NCBI GenBank assembly: GCA_019694555.1
Contig: JAIBBS010000060.1
Location: 1 to 41,908, forward strand
Reading direction: 5' to 3'
DNA: 41,908 nucleotides
Source: Nannocystaceae bacterium
Lineage (GTDB): Bacteria > Myxococcota_A > Polyangia > Nannocystales > Nannocystaceae
Shown here: one piece after another, positions 9,617 to 17,276 of the stretch
How the letters are laid out: every line of letters begins with the position of its first letter
How positions within the stretch are numbered: the stretch's first letter is position 1
Translations under genes and position numbers: made by a program
The notes under the pieces: generated by a model
Seen by the model: only the letters and a program-made list of their open reading frames with translations
Told to the model about the DNA's origin: nothing
Databases searched by the model: none

Positions 9617-10240
9617 ATGGACTCGAGCGCGCCCAGCCGTGGCGGCCGCACGCCGAAGGCGAGCCGCAGCAAGACTCCGGCCGCGCGCGCCGGCGCGGCG
9701 ACGCGTGGCGACGACGTCGATCTCGGCTCGGACAAGCTCTACTTCAAGATCGGCGAGGTCGCGGCCATCGTCGGGGTCGAGCCCTACGTGCTGCGCTACT
9801 GGGAGAGCGAGTTCTCGGCGGTGCGACCGCAGAAGTCGCGCACGCAGCAGCGCGTGTATCGGCGGCGCGACGTGATCACGCTGTTGCGGATCAAGCACCT
9901 GCTGTACGAGAAGAAGTTCACCATCGCCGGCGCCCGGGCCGAGCTGCGCGAGCCGCTGCCCAAGCCCGAGCGCGAGGCCGCGGCCGCCGGCGGGGTGCCC
10001 GAGGGCATGGCCCGCCCGCAGCCGGGCTACCTCGCGCGGCAGTCGCTCGCGCGCGTCCGCGCCCTGCTCGACGAGGTCCGCAGCTTCGTCCACGGCGGCG
10101 ACGCCGAGGACCCCGCGCGTCGGCGGGCCGCCGATCCCGCGGCCTACGTGAGCCGCCGGGGTGGGGCGCGGGGCCTGCTCGAGGTCGGACCCGACGAGCC
10201 CACGCCGCCGCTGCGCCCCGGCGAGCCGCGCGTACGCTGA
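9617..10240 (+). CDS. MerR-family transcriptional regulator
   Basis: A 207-aa DNA-binding protein. After a basic, Ala/Ser-rich leader of about 38 residues comes a MerR winged helix-turn-helix (YFKIGEVAAIVGVEPYVLRYW, about 42-62; RVYRRRDVITLLRIKHLLYE, about 77-96). A Pro/Arg-rich region with a possible short dimerisation helix follows. No metal-binding cysteines occur in the C-terminal part, so metal sensing is unlikely. The gene starts 20 nt after ihfA and is probably co-transcribed. A MerR-type gene at this place (pheT-ihfA-merR) is a common arrangement in proteobacteria, but its target is not known to me. Confidence 0.9.
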   Translation: MDSSAPSRGGRTPKASRSKTPAARAGAATRGDDVDLGSDKLYFKIGEVAAIVGVEPYVLRYWESEFSAVRPQKSRTQQRVYRRRDVITLLRIKHLLYEKKFTIAGARAELREPLPKPEREAAAAGGVPEGMARPQPGYLARQSLARVRALLDEVRSFVHGGDAEDPARRRAADPAAYVSRRGGARGLLEVGPDEPTPPLRPGEPRVR

Positions 10241-10255
10241 GCCCGATCGCACGGC

Positions 10256-10284
10256 TTGCTCCGCGCGACCGATTGCGGTACATG
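10256..10284 (+). promoter_or_regulatory. Possible promoter of tRNA-Pro
   Basis: TTGCTC (10256-10261), a 17-nt spacer, then TACATG (10279-10284), ending 15 nt before the tRNA. The geometry matches that of the tRNA-Val promoter. Confidence 0.45.
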
Positions 10285-10296
10285 AGCCGCCGCCGT

Positions 10297-10372
<76 letters not shown>

Positions 10373-10441
10373 CGGAAGCGGCACCGCGACCCTGGGCATC
10401 GAAAGCCCGGGGTCGCGGCGCGCCGGATCGCGACGCACGCC

Positions 10442-11236
10442 ATGGCGCGCCCGCTCATCCTCGTGACCAACGACGACGGCGTGCTCGCGCCGGGCATCGC
10501 TGCGCTCGCCGAGGCGCTCGAGGCCGTGGGCGAGGTGGTCGTGTGCGCGCCCGAGACCGAGCGCAGCGGCTCGGGCCACGCGATCTCGTTCCACACCCAC
10601 CTGCGTGCGCAGGCGATCCGCCCGGGCTGGTGGTACCTCACCGGCACGCCGGTCGACTGCGTCTACTTCGCGATGATGCACCTGTGCGAGCGCCCGCCCG
10701 ATCTGGTGTGCTCGGGCATCAACGCCGGCTACAACCTCGGCTCGGACGTCTTCTACTCGGGCACCGTCGGCGCCGCCGCGGAGGGCTTCCTGCGCGGCGC
10801 CCGGGCGCTGGCGGTCTCGGCCGAGCGCGGCGAGACGGGGCCACGCTGGGCCGCTGCGATCGCGGCCCAGCTCGCGCGGCGGATGCTGGCCGCGCCCGCG
10901 CCGATGCTGCTCAACTGCAACGTGCCGCCGCCCCCGGGCTTCGGCCACGACGTCTCGCCCACCGCCACCGAGCTGGCGCGCGCACGCCGGGTCCACGTCA
11001 CGCGGCTGGGCCAGCGCCGCTACAAGGACGGCGTGCAGCCGCGCACCGACCCGATGGGCCGGCCGTACTTCTGGATCGGCGGTCCGCCGGCGCCGGGCTC
11101 GACCGATCGCGATCACGACACCGGCGCGGTCGCAGCGGGCTGGGTCTCGATCACGCCGCTGCAGCTCGACCTCACCGCGCCCGATCTCTCCGGCGCGCAG
11201 GCGCTGGTCGCCGATCTGCAGCAGCACGCCCCCTGA
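10442..11236 (+). CDS. surE: 5'/3'-nucleotidase SurE
   Basis: Metal-dependent nucleoside-monophosphate phosphatase linked to stationary-phase survival. 264 aa. The metal site VTNDDG is at about residues 8-13, with SGSGHAIS at about 41-48, TGTPVDCV at about 67 and SGINAGYNLGSDVFYSGTVG at about 86-105. All are conserved, so it should be active. It starts 69 nt after tRNA-Pro and is followed 25 nt downstream by apt on the same strand. The two nucleotide-metabolism genes probably form an operon. Confidence 0.96.
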   Translation: MARPLILVTNDDGVLAPGIAALAEALEAVGEVVVCAPETERSGSGHAISFHTHLRAQAIRPGWWYLTGTPVDCVYFAMMHLCERPPDLVCSGINAGYNLGSDVFYSGTVGAAAEGFLRGARALAVSAERGETGPRWAAAIAAQLARRMLAAPAPMLLNCNVPPPPGFGHDVSPTATELARARRVHVTRLGQRRYKDGVQPRTDPMGRPYFWIGGPPAPGSTDRDHDTGAVAAGWVSITPLQLDLTAPDLSGAQALVADLQQHAP

Positions 11237-11261
11237 GCCCGGCGCAAACGGAGCGAACCCC

Positions 11262-11816
11262 ATGAGCCTCAGCCCCGATGAGATCGAAGCGCGCCTCGCC
11301 CTGGTGCGCCGCCGCGTCCGCGACGTGCCGGACTTCCCCAAGCCCGGCATCTTGTTCCGCGACATCACGCCGGTGCTGGCCGACCGCGCCGCGCTCGCAG
11401 CCGCGATCGACCTGCACGTCGACAAGCTCACCGACCTGCGCCACGGCATCGACAAGGTCGTGGGCATCGAGTCGCGCGGCTTCCTGTTCGGCATGGCCGT
11501 GGCCGCGCGGCTCGACGCCGGCTTCGTGGTCGTGCGCAAGCCCGGCAAGCTGCCCGCGCAGGTCATCGAGGCCAGCTACGCGCTCGAGTACGGCACCGAC
11601 CGGCTGCAGATCCACGCCGACGCCATCGCGCCGGGCGAGCGCATCTTGGTGATCGACGACCTGCTGGCCACCGGCGGCACCGCGGCGGCGGCCTGCGACC
11701 TCGCGCGGCGCTGCGGCGGCGAGGTGGTCGGCGCGCTGTTCCTGATCGAGCTCACCGCGCTGGGCGGTCGCAGCAAGCTGCCGGGCGTGCGCGTCGACGC
11801 CGTGCTCGCGTACTAG
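11262..11816 (+). CDS. apt: Adenine phosphoribosyltransferase
   Basis: Salvages adenine with PRPP to AMP. The 184-aa length is standard. DFPKPGILFRDITPVL lies at about residues 17-32, GIESRGFLFG at about 68 and RKPGKLP at about 91. The PRPP-binding signature ILVIDDLLATGGTA is at about 127-140. A GGAG Shine-Dalgarno lies about 9 nt before the ATG. It is the last gene of the plus-strand block and converges on the ABC transporter pair with an 87-bp gap in which I see no clear terminator hairpin. Confidence 0.97.
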   Translation: MSLSPDEIEARLALVRRRVRDVPDFPKPGILFRDITPVLADRAALAAAIDLHVDKLTDLRHGIDKVVGIESRGFLFGMAVAARLDAGFVVVRKPGKLPAQVIEASYALEYGTDRLQIHADAIAPGERILVIDDLLATGGTAAAACDLARRCGGEVVGALFLIELTALGGRSKLPGVRVDAVLAY

Positions 11817-11903
11817 CCGCACGGCCGGTGTTCCTTCGTCCTCGCGCCTCGTCCTGGGGGCCGACGACGCCGCGGTCGCGCTGCCGGGTTTCACCACGGG
11901 GTG

Positions 11904-12533
11904 CTAGGCCGCCGCGGGAGCCAGCGCGACGATCCGCGGCGAGAGCCGCTCGATCTCCCCCAGCTCGTGATCGTGCGCGGCGAGCAGCACCGCCGCGCCG
12001 TCGCCCAGGCGGGCCTGCAGCACCTCGAGGATCCGCGCGCGGCCATCGGTGTCGACGCCGGCGAAGGGCTCGTCGAGCACGAACAGTGCGGCCGGGCCCA
12101 GGGCGATGGCTGCGAAGGCGAGCCGCCGTCGCAGACCCACGCTGTAGGTCGCGGCGAGGTGATCGAGCAGCGGCCGCAGCTGCGGGTCGACCTCGGCGTC
12201 GCTCGGTCGCGGTGCGCCGAAGACGTCGGCATGGATCTCGAGCCACTCCCGGCCGGTGATCCCCGCGGGCAGCTCGACCTCCTGCGGCAGCGCGCGCAGG
12301 TGCCGGCGGGCCTGCAGCGGCGCGCTGCGCAGGTCGAAGCCCGCGATCGCGATGGTGCCGGCGTCGGGCACGACCTGGCCGCAGACGCAGCCCAGCAGCG
12401 TCGACTTGCCGGTGCCGTTGGGCCCGCGCAGCACCACGGTCTCGCCCGGTGCCAGCGACAGCGTCACGCCGTCGAGGATCGTGCGGCTGCCGTAGCGCTT
12501 GGTCACGCCCGCGATCGAAAGCGGCACGCTCAT
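11904..12533 (-). CDS. ABC transporter ATP-binding protein
   Basis: A 209-aa ATPase subunit that should power the membrane protein encoded just upstream. Walker A is GPNGTGKST (about residues 36-44). The signature is a variant, YSVGLRRRLAFA (about 128), similar to the YSxGMRQRL form seen in exporter ATPases. Walker B LFVLDEPF is at about 145 and the H-loop AAHD at about 178. The ATG overlaps the stop of the permease gene (ATGA), indicating coupled synthesis. Size and signature point to an exporter of the CcmA/NatA class rather than an importer. The substrate is unknown, and no binding protein is nearby. Confidence 0.92.
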   Translation of the reverse strand: MSVPLSIAGVTKRYGSRTILDGVTLSLAPGETVVLRGPNGTGKSTLLGCVCGQVVPDAGTIAIAGFDLRSAPLQARRHLRALPQEVELPAGITGREWLEIHADVFGAPRPSDAEVDPQLRPLLDHLAATYSVGLRRRLAFAAIALGPAALFVLDEPFAGVDTDGRARILEVLQARLGDGAAVLLAAHDHELGEIERLSPRIVALAPAAA

Positions 12534-13672
12534 GCCTCCCCCCGTAGCACGCGGATGGCGATCGACGCGAGCATCACGGCGACGGGCGCGGCCAGCAGCG
12601 CGCGTGCCCGCGTCGTCGGCGAGCGCACCGGCAGGGCCGCGAGCGCGGCCCGGCGCACCGCGCCGTGGCGCAGCAGCGCGGCCGCGGGCACGAGCCACAG
12701 GGCGCACAGCGCCAGCGCCAGGCCGACCTCGCCGGCCGACAGCGGCGTGCCCCGCAGCGCCAGCACCACCGCGGTCGCGAGCAGCAGCACCAGGCGCAGC
12801 CGCGGCGCCGGCGTCAGCCGCTCGTGCTGCAGCAGCACCAGGCGCAGGGCCGGATCCGCGACGGCGGCGATCCAACGCGACGCGCGCTCGGGCACCGGCG
12901 GACCCGCGAGCGTGCGCATGGCCTCGCGCAGCCACGGCACCGCCTCGAAGACCCCGCCGCGGTACAGCACCGGTGCGGCCAGCCGCAGGCCCACCGCGAT
13001 CGCGGCGGCGAGCAGCATGGCCGCGCCGAGGCCGACCAAGAGCGCGTGGCCATCGACGGCGCGATCGATCGCGAGCTGCACCGGCAGCGCGAGCAGACCC
13101 GCGAGCCCCAGCGACCCTGCAGGTGCGTACAGGTGCACGACCGCCTCGGGCAGCGTCCAGCCGCCGCCGAGCTTGTGCTGCAGCTGCTCGGCCCAGCTGC
13201 CCGGCGGCTGACGTCGACCCAGCCGCGCGGCCACGGCGGCGCCGAAGGGCTCGGTCGCGAGGCTCGCGACGCCGACCGCGAGCGCGTCGAGCAGCAGCCC
13301 GCAGAGCGCCGGCGCACCCAGGCCCAGCGGCGCGGCGCCCAGCGCGATGCCGCCGAGCAGCCACAGCATCGCCGCCGCGAGCCCGCGCGCGTGCCGGGCC
13401 GCGGCCAACCCGAAGCGGCGCGCGGGCGCGATCGGCAGCGGCAGCGTCGCGGCCAGCTGGTCGTCGTGCAGGAAGCCGGAGGTCCGCACGTGCAGCGTGA
13501 CCAGCAGCGCCGCGGGCACCAGCGCGAACACCAGGCTGCGCGCGGCGGGCAGGCCACTGGCGCGGGCGCCCGCGCCGATCGCCAGGGCCACCAGCGCCGC
13601 GGCGACCACCGGCAGCGCCGCGTGCACCGGAGGCACCTCGGCCAAGAGCGCGTGGCGTCGCGGCGTCGGCAT
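12530..13672 (-). CDS. Multi-spanning membrane protein, probable ABC permease partner
   Basis: A 380-aa, very hydrophobic, Ala/Leu-rich protein with roughly eight to ten possible membrane segments separated by short Arg-rich loops. I do not recognise a named family. Its role as transporter membrane subunit is inferred from the ATGA overlap with the ATPase gene. A central loop (about residues 150-175, Arg/Gln/Trp-rich with AEQLQHKLGGGW) is probably exposed. The ATG at 13672 is the first in frame after the divergent region. It could be an exporter subunit or an assembly factor; nothing indicates the substrate. Confidence 0.75.
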   Translation of the reverse strand: MPTPRRHALLAEVPPVHAALPVVAAALVALAIGAGARASGLPAARSLVFALVPAALLVTLHVRTSGFLHDDQLAATLPLPIAPARRFGLAAARHARGLAAAMLWLLGGIALGAAPLGLGAPALCGLLLDALAVGVASLATEPFGAAVAARLGRRQPPGSWAEQLQHKLGGGWTLPEAVVHLYAPAGSLGLAGLLALPVQLAIDRAVDGHALLVGLGAAMLLAAAIAVGLRLAAPVLYRGGVFEAVPWLREAMRTLAGPPVPERASRWIAAVADPALRLVLLQHERLTPAPRLRLVLLLATAVVLALRGTPLSAGEVGLALALCALWLVPAAALLRHGAVRRAALAALPVRSPTTRARALLAAPVAVMLASIAIRVLRGEA

Positions 13673-14152
13673 CGCGTGGGATCGATGCCACAGCCGCAGC
13701 GCGCCGCGCTACGGAATCGCAGCGGTCCGCGGCGGGGTCGGGCCGCGCGCGCAGCCGCGGCGCAACCGCTGGGGCACCGGCAGCGGTGCGGCCCGACGGA
13801 CGGCCACCCAGATGCGCGTGGGCTCGCTGTCGAAGGGGTGGGGAAACACGTGGGGTTGCCACGGGTTGAAGGTCGAACGTTCGAGTGGAATCACATCGCG
13901 TTCACCGAGCGCGATGCGCTGCGATCCGCTCGACGTCGCGTGCCTGCCGTTGCCCTGCTGTCGACCCACCGCGCGCCGAGCAGAGCAACGCGCGTGCCAC
14001 GGGCGCCGGCGCTGGCGCGGCGCACCGGTGTCTGCGCCCGCCAGCGGGCGCTTGCGCAGCTTGCCTGGGCAACCCGCGTGGCCCCGCCGCTGCGCGCGAA
14101 ACTTGCCTCGCACCGCTGGGCTCGGCCACACCGTGGGGGAGAACCTCTGCCG
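13673..14152. other. 480-bp divergent intergenic region with a palindrome and a doubtful small ORF
   Basis: The region lies between the ABC permease and LysM genes. It holds a perfect 12-bp palindrome, TCGAACGTTCGA (13873-13884), in the least GC-rich patch. A minus-strand reading frame from GTG 13894 to a stop at 13709 (61 codons) covers this patch. Its translation has unusual aromatic/proline content (FNPWQPHVFPHPFDSEPTRI), but its third-position GC is about 84 percent, clearly below neighbouring genes, so I do not call it a gene. A GGGGGAG ribosome-binding site for the LysM gene is at 14135-14141. Nothing else was recognised. Confidence 0.4.
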
Positions 14153-15415
14153 ATGCGCAGCCTCGTCGTCTTGCAATGGTGGCTCGCGACCACCGCCGCC
14201 GACCCGCACACCGTCACGCGCGGGGAGTCGCTGTGGAGCATCGCGCAGTCGCACGACTGTTCGGTCGCGGCGTTGCGTCGCGCGAACCCGGAGGTCGACG
14301 ACGCGCTGCTGCGGGTCGGCACCCGCCTCGTCGTGCCCGCCTCGTGTGGCGATGCGCCGACGCCCGGCGATGCCGCCGCGGCCACGCGCAGATCGTCGCG
14401 GCCTGCCGGGGCCAAGCCCGCCGCGCCCACGCCTGCCGCGAGCAAGTCCGCCGCGACCAAGCCCGCCGCGCGCAAGCCGGCGGCCAGCCCCGCGGCGTCC
14501 CCGGCCAAGCCCCCCGCGCCCACGATCATCACCGTCGCGCGCGGCGACACGCTCTCGCGCCTCGCGGCGCGCCACGGCACCACCGTCGAGGCGTTGCTCG
14601 CCGCGAACGCGCTGCGCAGCACGCAGATCCGCGTGGGCCAGACGCTGCGGTTGCCCGCGCCACCGCCCGCCGAGCCCACGATCCGCGAGACCCCGCGCGA
14701 GCCCGAGCCGCGCGAGGCCCTGCCCGAGGTCGACGACGACACCGCGCTGCGCCGGCTGCCCGCGCCGCCGGAGCGCCGCATCGATCCGTTGCCGCCGCCG
14801 CCCGAGCGCGGCCGCAGCGGCGGTCGCTCGACCGAGCCGGTCATGGCCGACGCGGTGCAGCTGCCGCGCGACCGCGCCTACTTCCTGCGCCATCCCAAGC
14901 GCGCGTGGGGACAGCCGCACGTGGTCGAGGGCACGCGCGAGGCGATCCTCGCGGTCAAGCGCAAGCACCCCGACGTGCATCGGCTCGCGATCGGCGATCT
15001 GTCGGCGCGCAGCGGCGGCCGCCTGTCGGGGCACAAGTCCCATCGCACCGGTCGCGACGTCGATCTGGGGCTGTACTTCGAGCGCACGCCCTCGAGCTAC
15101 CCGCAGCGCTTCGTCGGCGCGGACGTGGCACCGCTGGACTTCGCGGCGACGTGGACGCTGATCGAGGCGTTTTACCGCCAGTCGCTGCGCCCCGGCGGGC
15201 CCGAGCGCATCTTCCTCGACTTCGAGGTGCAGGGTCAGATCTACGGCTGGGCGCGCAAGCACGGCGTGTCGCGCCGGGTGCTGCGCGAGGTGTTCCAGTT
15301 CCCCCACGGCCGCTGGTCCCGCGAGGGCTTCGTGCGTCACGAGCCCGCGCACGACGATCACCTGCACGTGCGCTTCCACGACGAACCGCCGGCGCCGCGT
15401 CGTCGCCCGCGCTGA
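14153..15415 (+). CDS. LysM-domain murein endopeptidase (peptidase M74/MepA-like)
   Basis: A secreted cell-wall enzyme of 420 aa. It starts with a short hydrophobic signal (SLVVLQWWLATTAA). LysM domain 1 follows (about 19-63, HTVTRGESLWSIAQ), then a low-complexity Ala/Pro/Lys linker with KPAA-type repeats (about 75-123). LysM domain 2 (about 125-168, ITVARGDTLSRLAARHG) binds peptidoglycan. A Pro/Glu/Arg linker leads to the catalytic domain (about 235-415). Metal ligands fit MepA: GHKSHRTGRDVDLGL (about 290-304) and DDHLHVRF (about 400-407). MepA-type enzymes cut D-alanyl-meso-DAP cross-links and are insensitive to penicillin. MepA itself lacks LysM domains, so this is a wall-tethered version. 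A GGGGGAG Shine-Dalgarno supports the ATG at 14153. It converges on the next gene with a 15-bp gap. Confidence 0.88.
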   Translation: MRSLVVLQWWLATTAADPHTVTRGESLWSIAQSHDCSVAALRRANPEVDDALLRVGTRLVVPASCGDAPTPGDAAAATRRSSRPAGAKPAAPTPAASKSAATKPAARKPAASPAASPAKPPAPTIITVARGDTLSRLAARHGTTVEALLAANALRSTQIRVGQTLRLPAPPPAEPTIRETPREPEPREALPEVDDDTALRRLPAPPERRIDPLPPPPERGRSGGRSTEPVMADAVQLPRDRAYFLRHPKRAWGQPHVVEGTREAILAVKRKHPDVHRLAIGDLSARSGGRLSGHKSHRTGRDVDLGLYFERTPSSYPQRFVGADVAPLDFAATWTLIEAFYRQSLRPGGPERIFLDFEVQGQIYGWARKHGVSRRVLREVFQFPHGRWSREGFVRHEPAHDDHLHVRFHDEPPAPRRRPR

Positions 15416-15430
15416 GCGTGCTCGCCGGGA

Positions 15431-17161
15431 TCAGCCGCCGAGCTCGGCGATGATGCCCTCGACGCGGACCTGCTCGCGTCGTCGTCCCGGCACCAGCTCG
15501 AGGTAGCGCCGGTAGTGCGCGATGGCCTGCTCGGCGTGGCCGAGCTCGCGCTCGATGTCGCCGAGCAACCGGTGCAGCTCGCCCACGTCGGGCGCGAGCG
15601 CGTGCGCGACCTGGGCCGAGGCGAGCGCGCGGTCGGGGTAGCCGCGGCCCAGCAGCTCGCGCGCGTGCGCGATGGCCTCGATGGCCTCGAGCCAGTCGCG
15701 GTACTCCTCGGAGAAGAACAGCGGGTCGGGCGGCAGGTCGTCGAGCGCGACCGCGGGCGCGTCGGGCCGGCCCAGCAGCCGCGACAGGTCGAAGGCCTGG
15801 AAGCGCCCCAGCGCCGAGGGGCCCTCGCCGACCCACAGCACCATCGCGGTCGCGTCGACCACGACCGCCTGCGCGACCGCGAAGTTCTCCAGCGCGTTGG
15901 GGTTGCCCAGGCCGAGCTCGGCACCGCCGGTGCCGCGACGGTCACGCAGGATCGCCGCGAGCTCGCCCGGATCGACGTCGCCGGCGGCCGCGAGCAGCTC
16001 GCCCAGGCGCTCGTAGCGGTAGCCGCTGGGGGTGTAGCGGCGGACCCAGTCGTTCTGCAGGTCGCCCTCGAAGGCCTCGCGCAGCATGTGATCGGTCGCC
16101 CACACCACCGGCTCGCCCTCGCCGCGCACGACGCGGTGATCGTCGCGCTCGCGCGCACCCAGCTCGACCACCACGGCCTTGCGCTGCACGCCGTCGGCGA
16201 CCATCACGATGCCCGAGGTCCGCAGCGACGCGGTGCGCAGGATCTCGACCGCGTGCTCGAGCGTGTCGGCCTCCTCGAGCACGCGTCGGACCAGCAGCGG
16301 GCCGGGCATGCCGTCCTCGAGCGGCTCGTCGGTGCGCGCGGGGTCGAGCGCGACGAAGATGCCGCGGGCGTTGATGCCGGTGACCACGCCGATGAGCCCG
16401 GCCCAGCCGATCGAGACGAAGGGGTAGCGCCCGTCGGGCCGCACGACCGTGACGATGCGGTCGGCCTCGGTGCCGTGATCGAGGTCGAACCACAGCGAGC
16501 GCCCCGCCAGCAGGTTGCCCGGCTCCGCACCGTTGCGCTTGCGCGCGACCGCGAACGCGGCGCCCTCGACCAGCACGTCGTCGAGGCGCGACACCAGCGA
16601 GTCGAAGCTCTGGTACAGAAACAGCCGGTGGTACGCGCTCATGCGCCCGCCCTGGGCCTCGGGCATCGCCAGCGCCATCGCGCCCAGCTCGCGGCGGTAG
16701 GCGTCGCCGAGGTTGCGGTCCGCGTCGCGGTAGTCCCAGCGCGTCAGCATCGTCGCGGTCCAGCCCTCGAGCCACGCGCCGTAGCGCGCGTCGATGCGGC
16801 CCTGCACGTGGGCATCGAGCTCCTCGAACAGCCGCGCGGTGAGCTGGCCGCGGGCGTCACCGATCTGCTCGGGTGAGCCCTCGAGGTGCAGCAGCCACAG
16901 CTTGCCGTCGCGCGTGAGGTACGAGCGGCCGTACTCGAGCTGCCGGCCCGACTCGCTGACCACGAACGACTCGGCGCGGATCTCGAGATCGGGCGCGTCG
17001 AGGTCGGTGTAGTTGAGGTAGCCCGAGTACAGCAGCGCCACCAGCACGAAGGTCGTGCCCAGCAGCGCGAGCGAGGCCCGCAGCAGCGCGAACATGGCGC
17101 TGTCGCTGTTGCGTGGCGCGCCGCCGCCGAGCGCGAGCTTGGCCATGGCGTCTGCCGTCAT
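15431..17161 (-). CDS. Membrane-anchored C45/Ntn-hydrolase-like protein with TPR tail, nucleophile apparently lost
   Basis: 576 aa. One N-terminal membrane segment (about residues 22-48, LLRASLALLGTTFVLVALLY) is followed by a domain like the acyl-CoA:6-aminopenicillanate acyltransferase (C45) family. The family pattern appears as LHLEGSPEQIGDARGQL (about 95), AGRSLWFDLDHG (about 215), YPFVSIGWAGLIGVVTGIN (about 240-258) and PLLVRRVLEEADTLEHAVEIL. Active members carry a cleavage-generated Cys in a GC(S/T)xFA motif. Here the matching place reads EGAAFAV (about 197-203), with no Cys, Ser or Thr. Two TPR-like helical pairs end the protein (about 500-576). It may be a non-catalytic relative, or the nucleophile may lie elsewhere. 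The ATG at 17161 was chosen; a second ATG at 17146 is possible. It is divergent from the glutaredoxin gene. Confidence 0.78.
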   Translation of the reverse strand: MTADAMAKLALGGGAPRNSDSAMFALLRASLALLGTTFVLVALLYSGYLNYTDLDAPDLEIRAESFVVSESGRQLEYGRSYLTRDGKLWLLHLEGSPEQIGDARGQLTARLFEELDAHVQGRIDARYGAWLEGWTATMLTRWDYRDADRNLGDAYRRELGAMALAMPEAQGGRMSAYHRLFLYQSFDSLVSRLDDVLVEGAAFAVARKRNGAEPGNLLAGRSLWFDLDHGTEADRIVTVVRPDGRYPFVSIGWAGLIGVVTGINARGIFVALDPARTDEPLEDGMPGPLLVRRVLEEADTLEHAVEILRTASLRTSGIVMVADGVQRKAVVVELGARERDDHRVVRGEGEPVVWATDHMLREAFEGDLQNDWVRRYTPSGYRYERLGELLAAAGDVDPGELAAILRDRRGTGGAELGLGNPNALENFAVAQAVVVDATAMVLWVGEGPSALGRFQAFDLSRLLGRPDAPAVALDDLPPDPLFFSEEYRDWLEAIEAIAHARELLGRGYPDRALASAQVAHALAPDVGELHRLLGDIERELGHAEQAIAHYRRYLELVPGRRREQVRVEGIIAELGG

Positions 17162-17175
17162 AGCATCGTTTCGCA

Positions 17176-17214
17176 CCCGCCGGCGGGCGCCGGTCGCGGC
17201 CGCCGGCGGGCGCC
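17176..17214. repeat. 15-bp direct repeat in divergent promoter region
   Basis: CCGCCGGCGGGCGCC occurs at 17177-17191 and again at 17200-17214, with a start-to-start distance of 23 bp. The first copy lies within the 12-bp palindrome CCCGCCGGCGGG (17176-17187). It sits between the divergent C45-like and glutaredoxin genes and could be paired operator sites. Such GC-rich words also arise by chance here. Confidence 0.4.
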
Positions 17215-17262
17215 CGCGTGCGAGCACGCGCGATCGGGCGCGCGCAACCGGATCGGCCGCAG

Positions 17263-17268
17263 TATCCT
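17263..17268 (+). promoter_or_regulatory. Possible -10 of the glutaredoxin lipoprotein gene
   Basis: TATCCT ends 5 nt before GTG 17274 and 8 nt before ATG 17277. This would give a leaderless or near-leaderless message. No good -35 was found at 16-18 nt. Confidence 0.25.
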
Positions 17269-17276
17269 CGCGCGTG

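Noticed and set aside
14401..14520. DNA tandem repeat or CRISPR-like array in the LysM gene linker
   Set aside because: The repetition is at protein level (Lys-Pro-Ala-Ala type) with irregular DNA units and no spacers.
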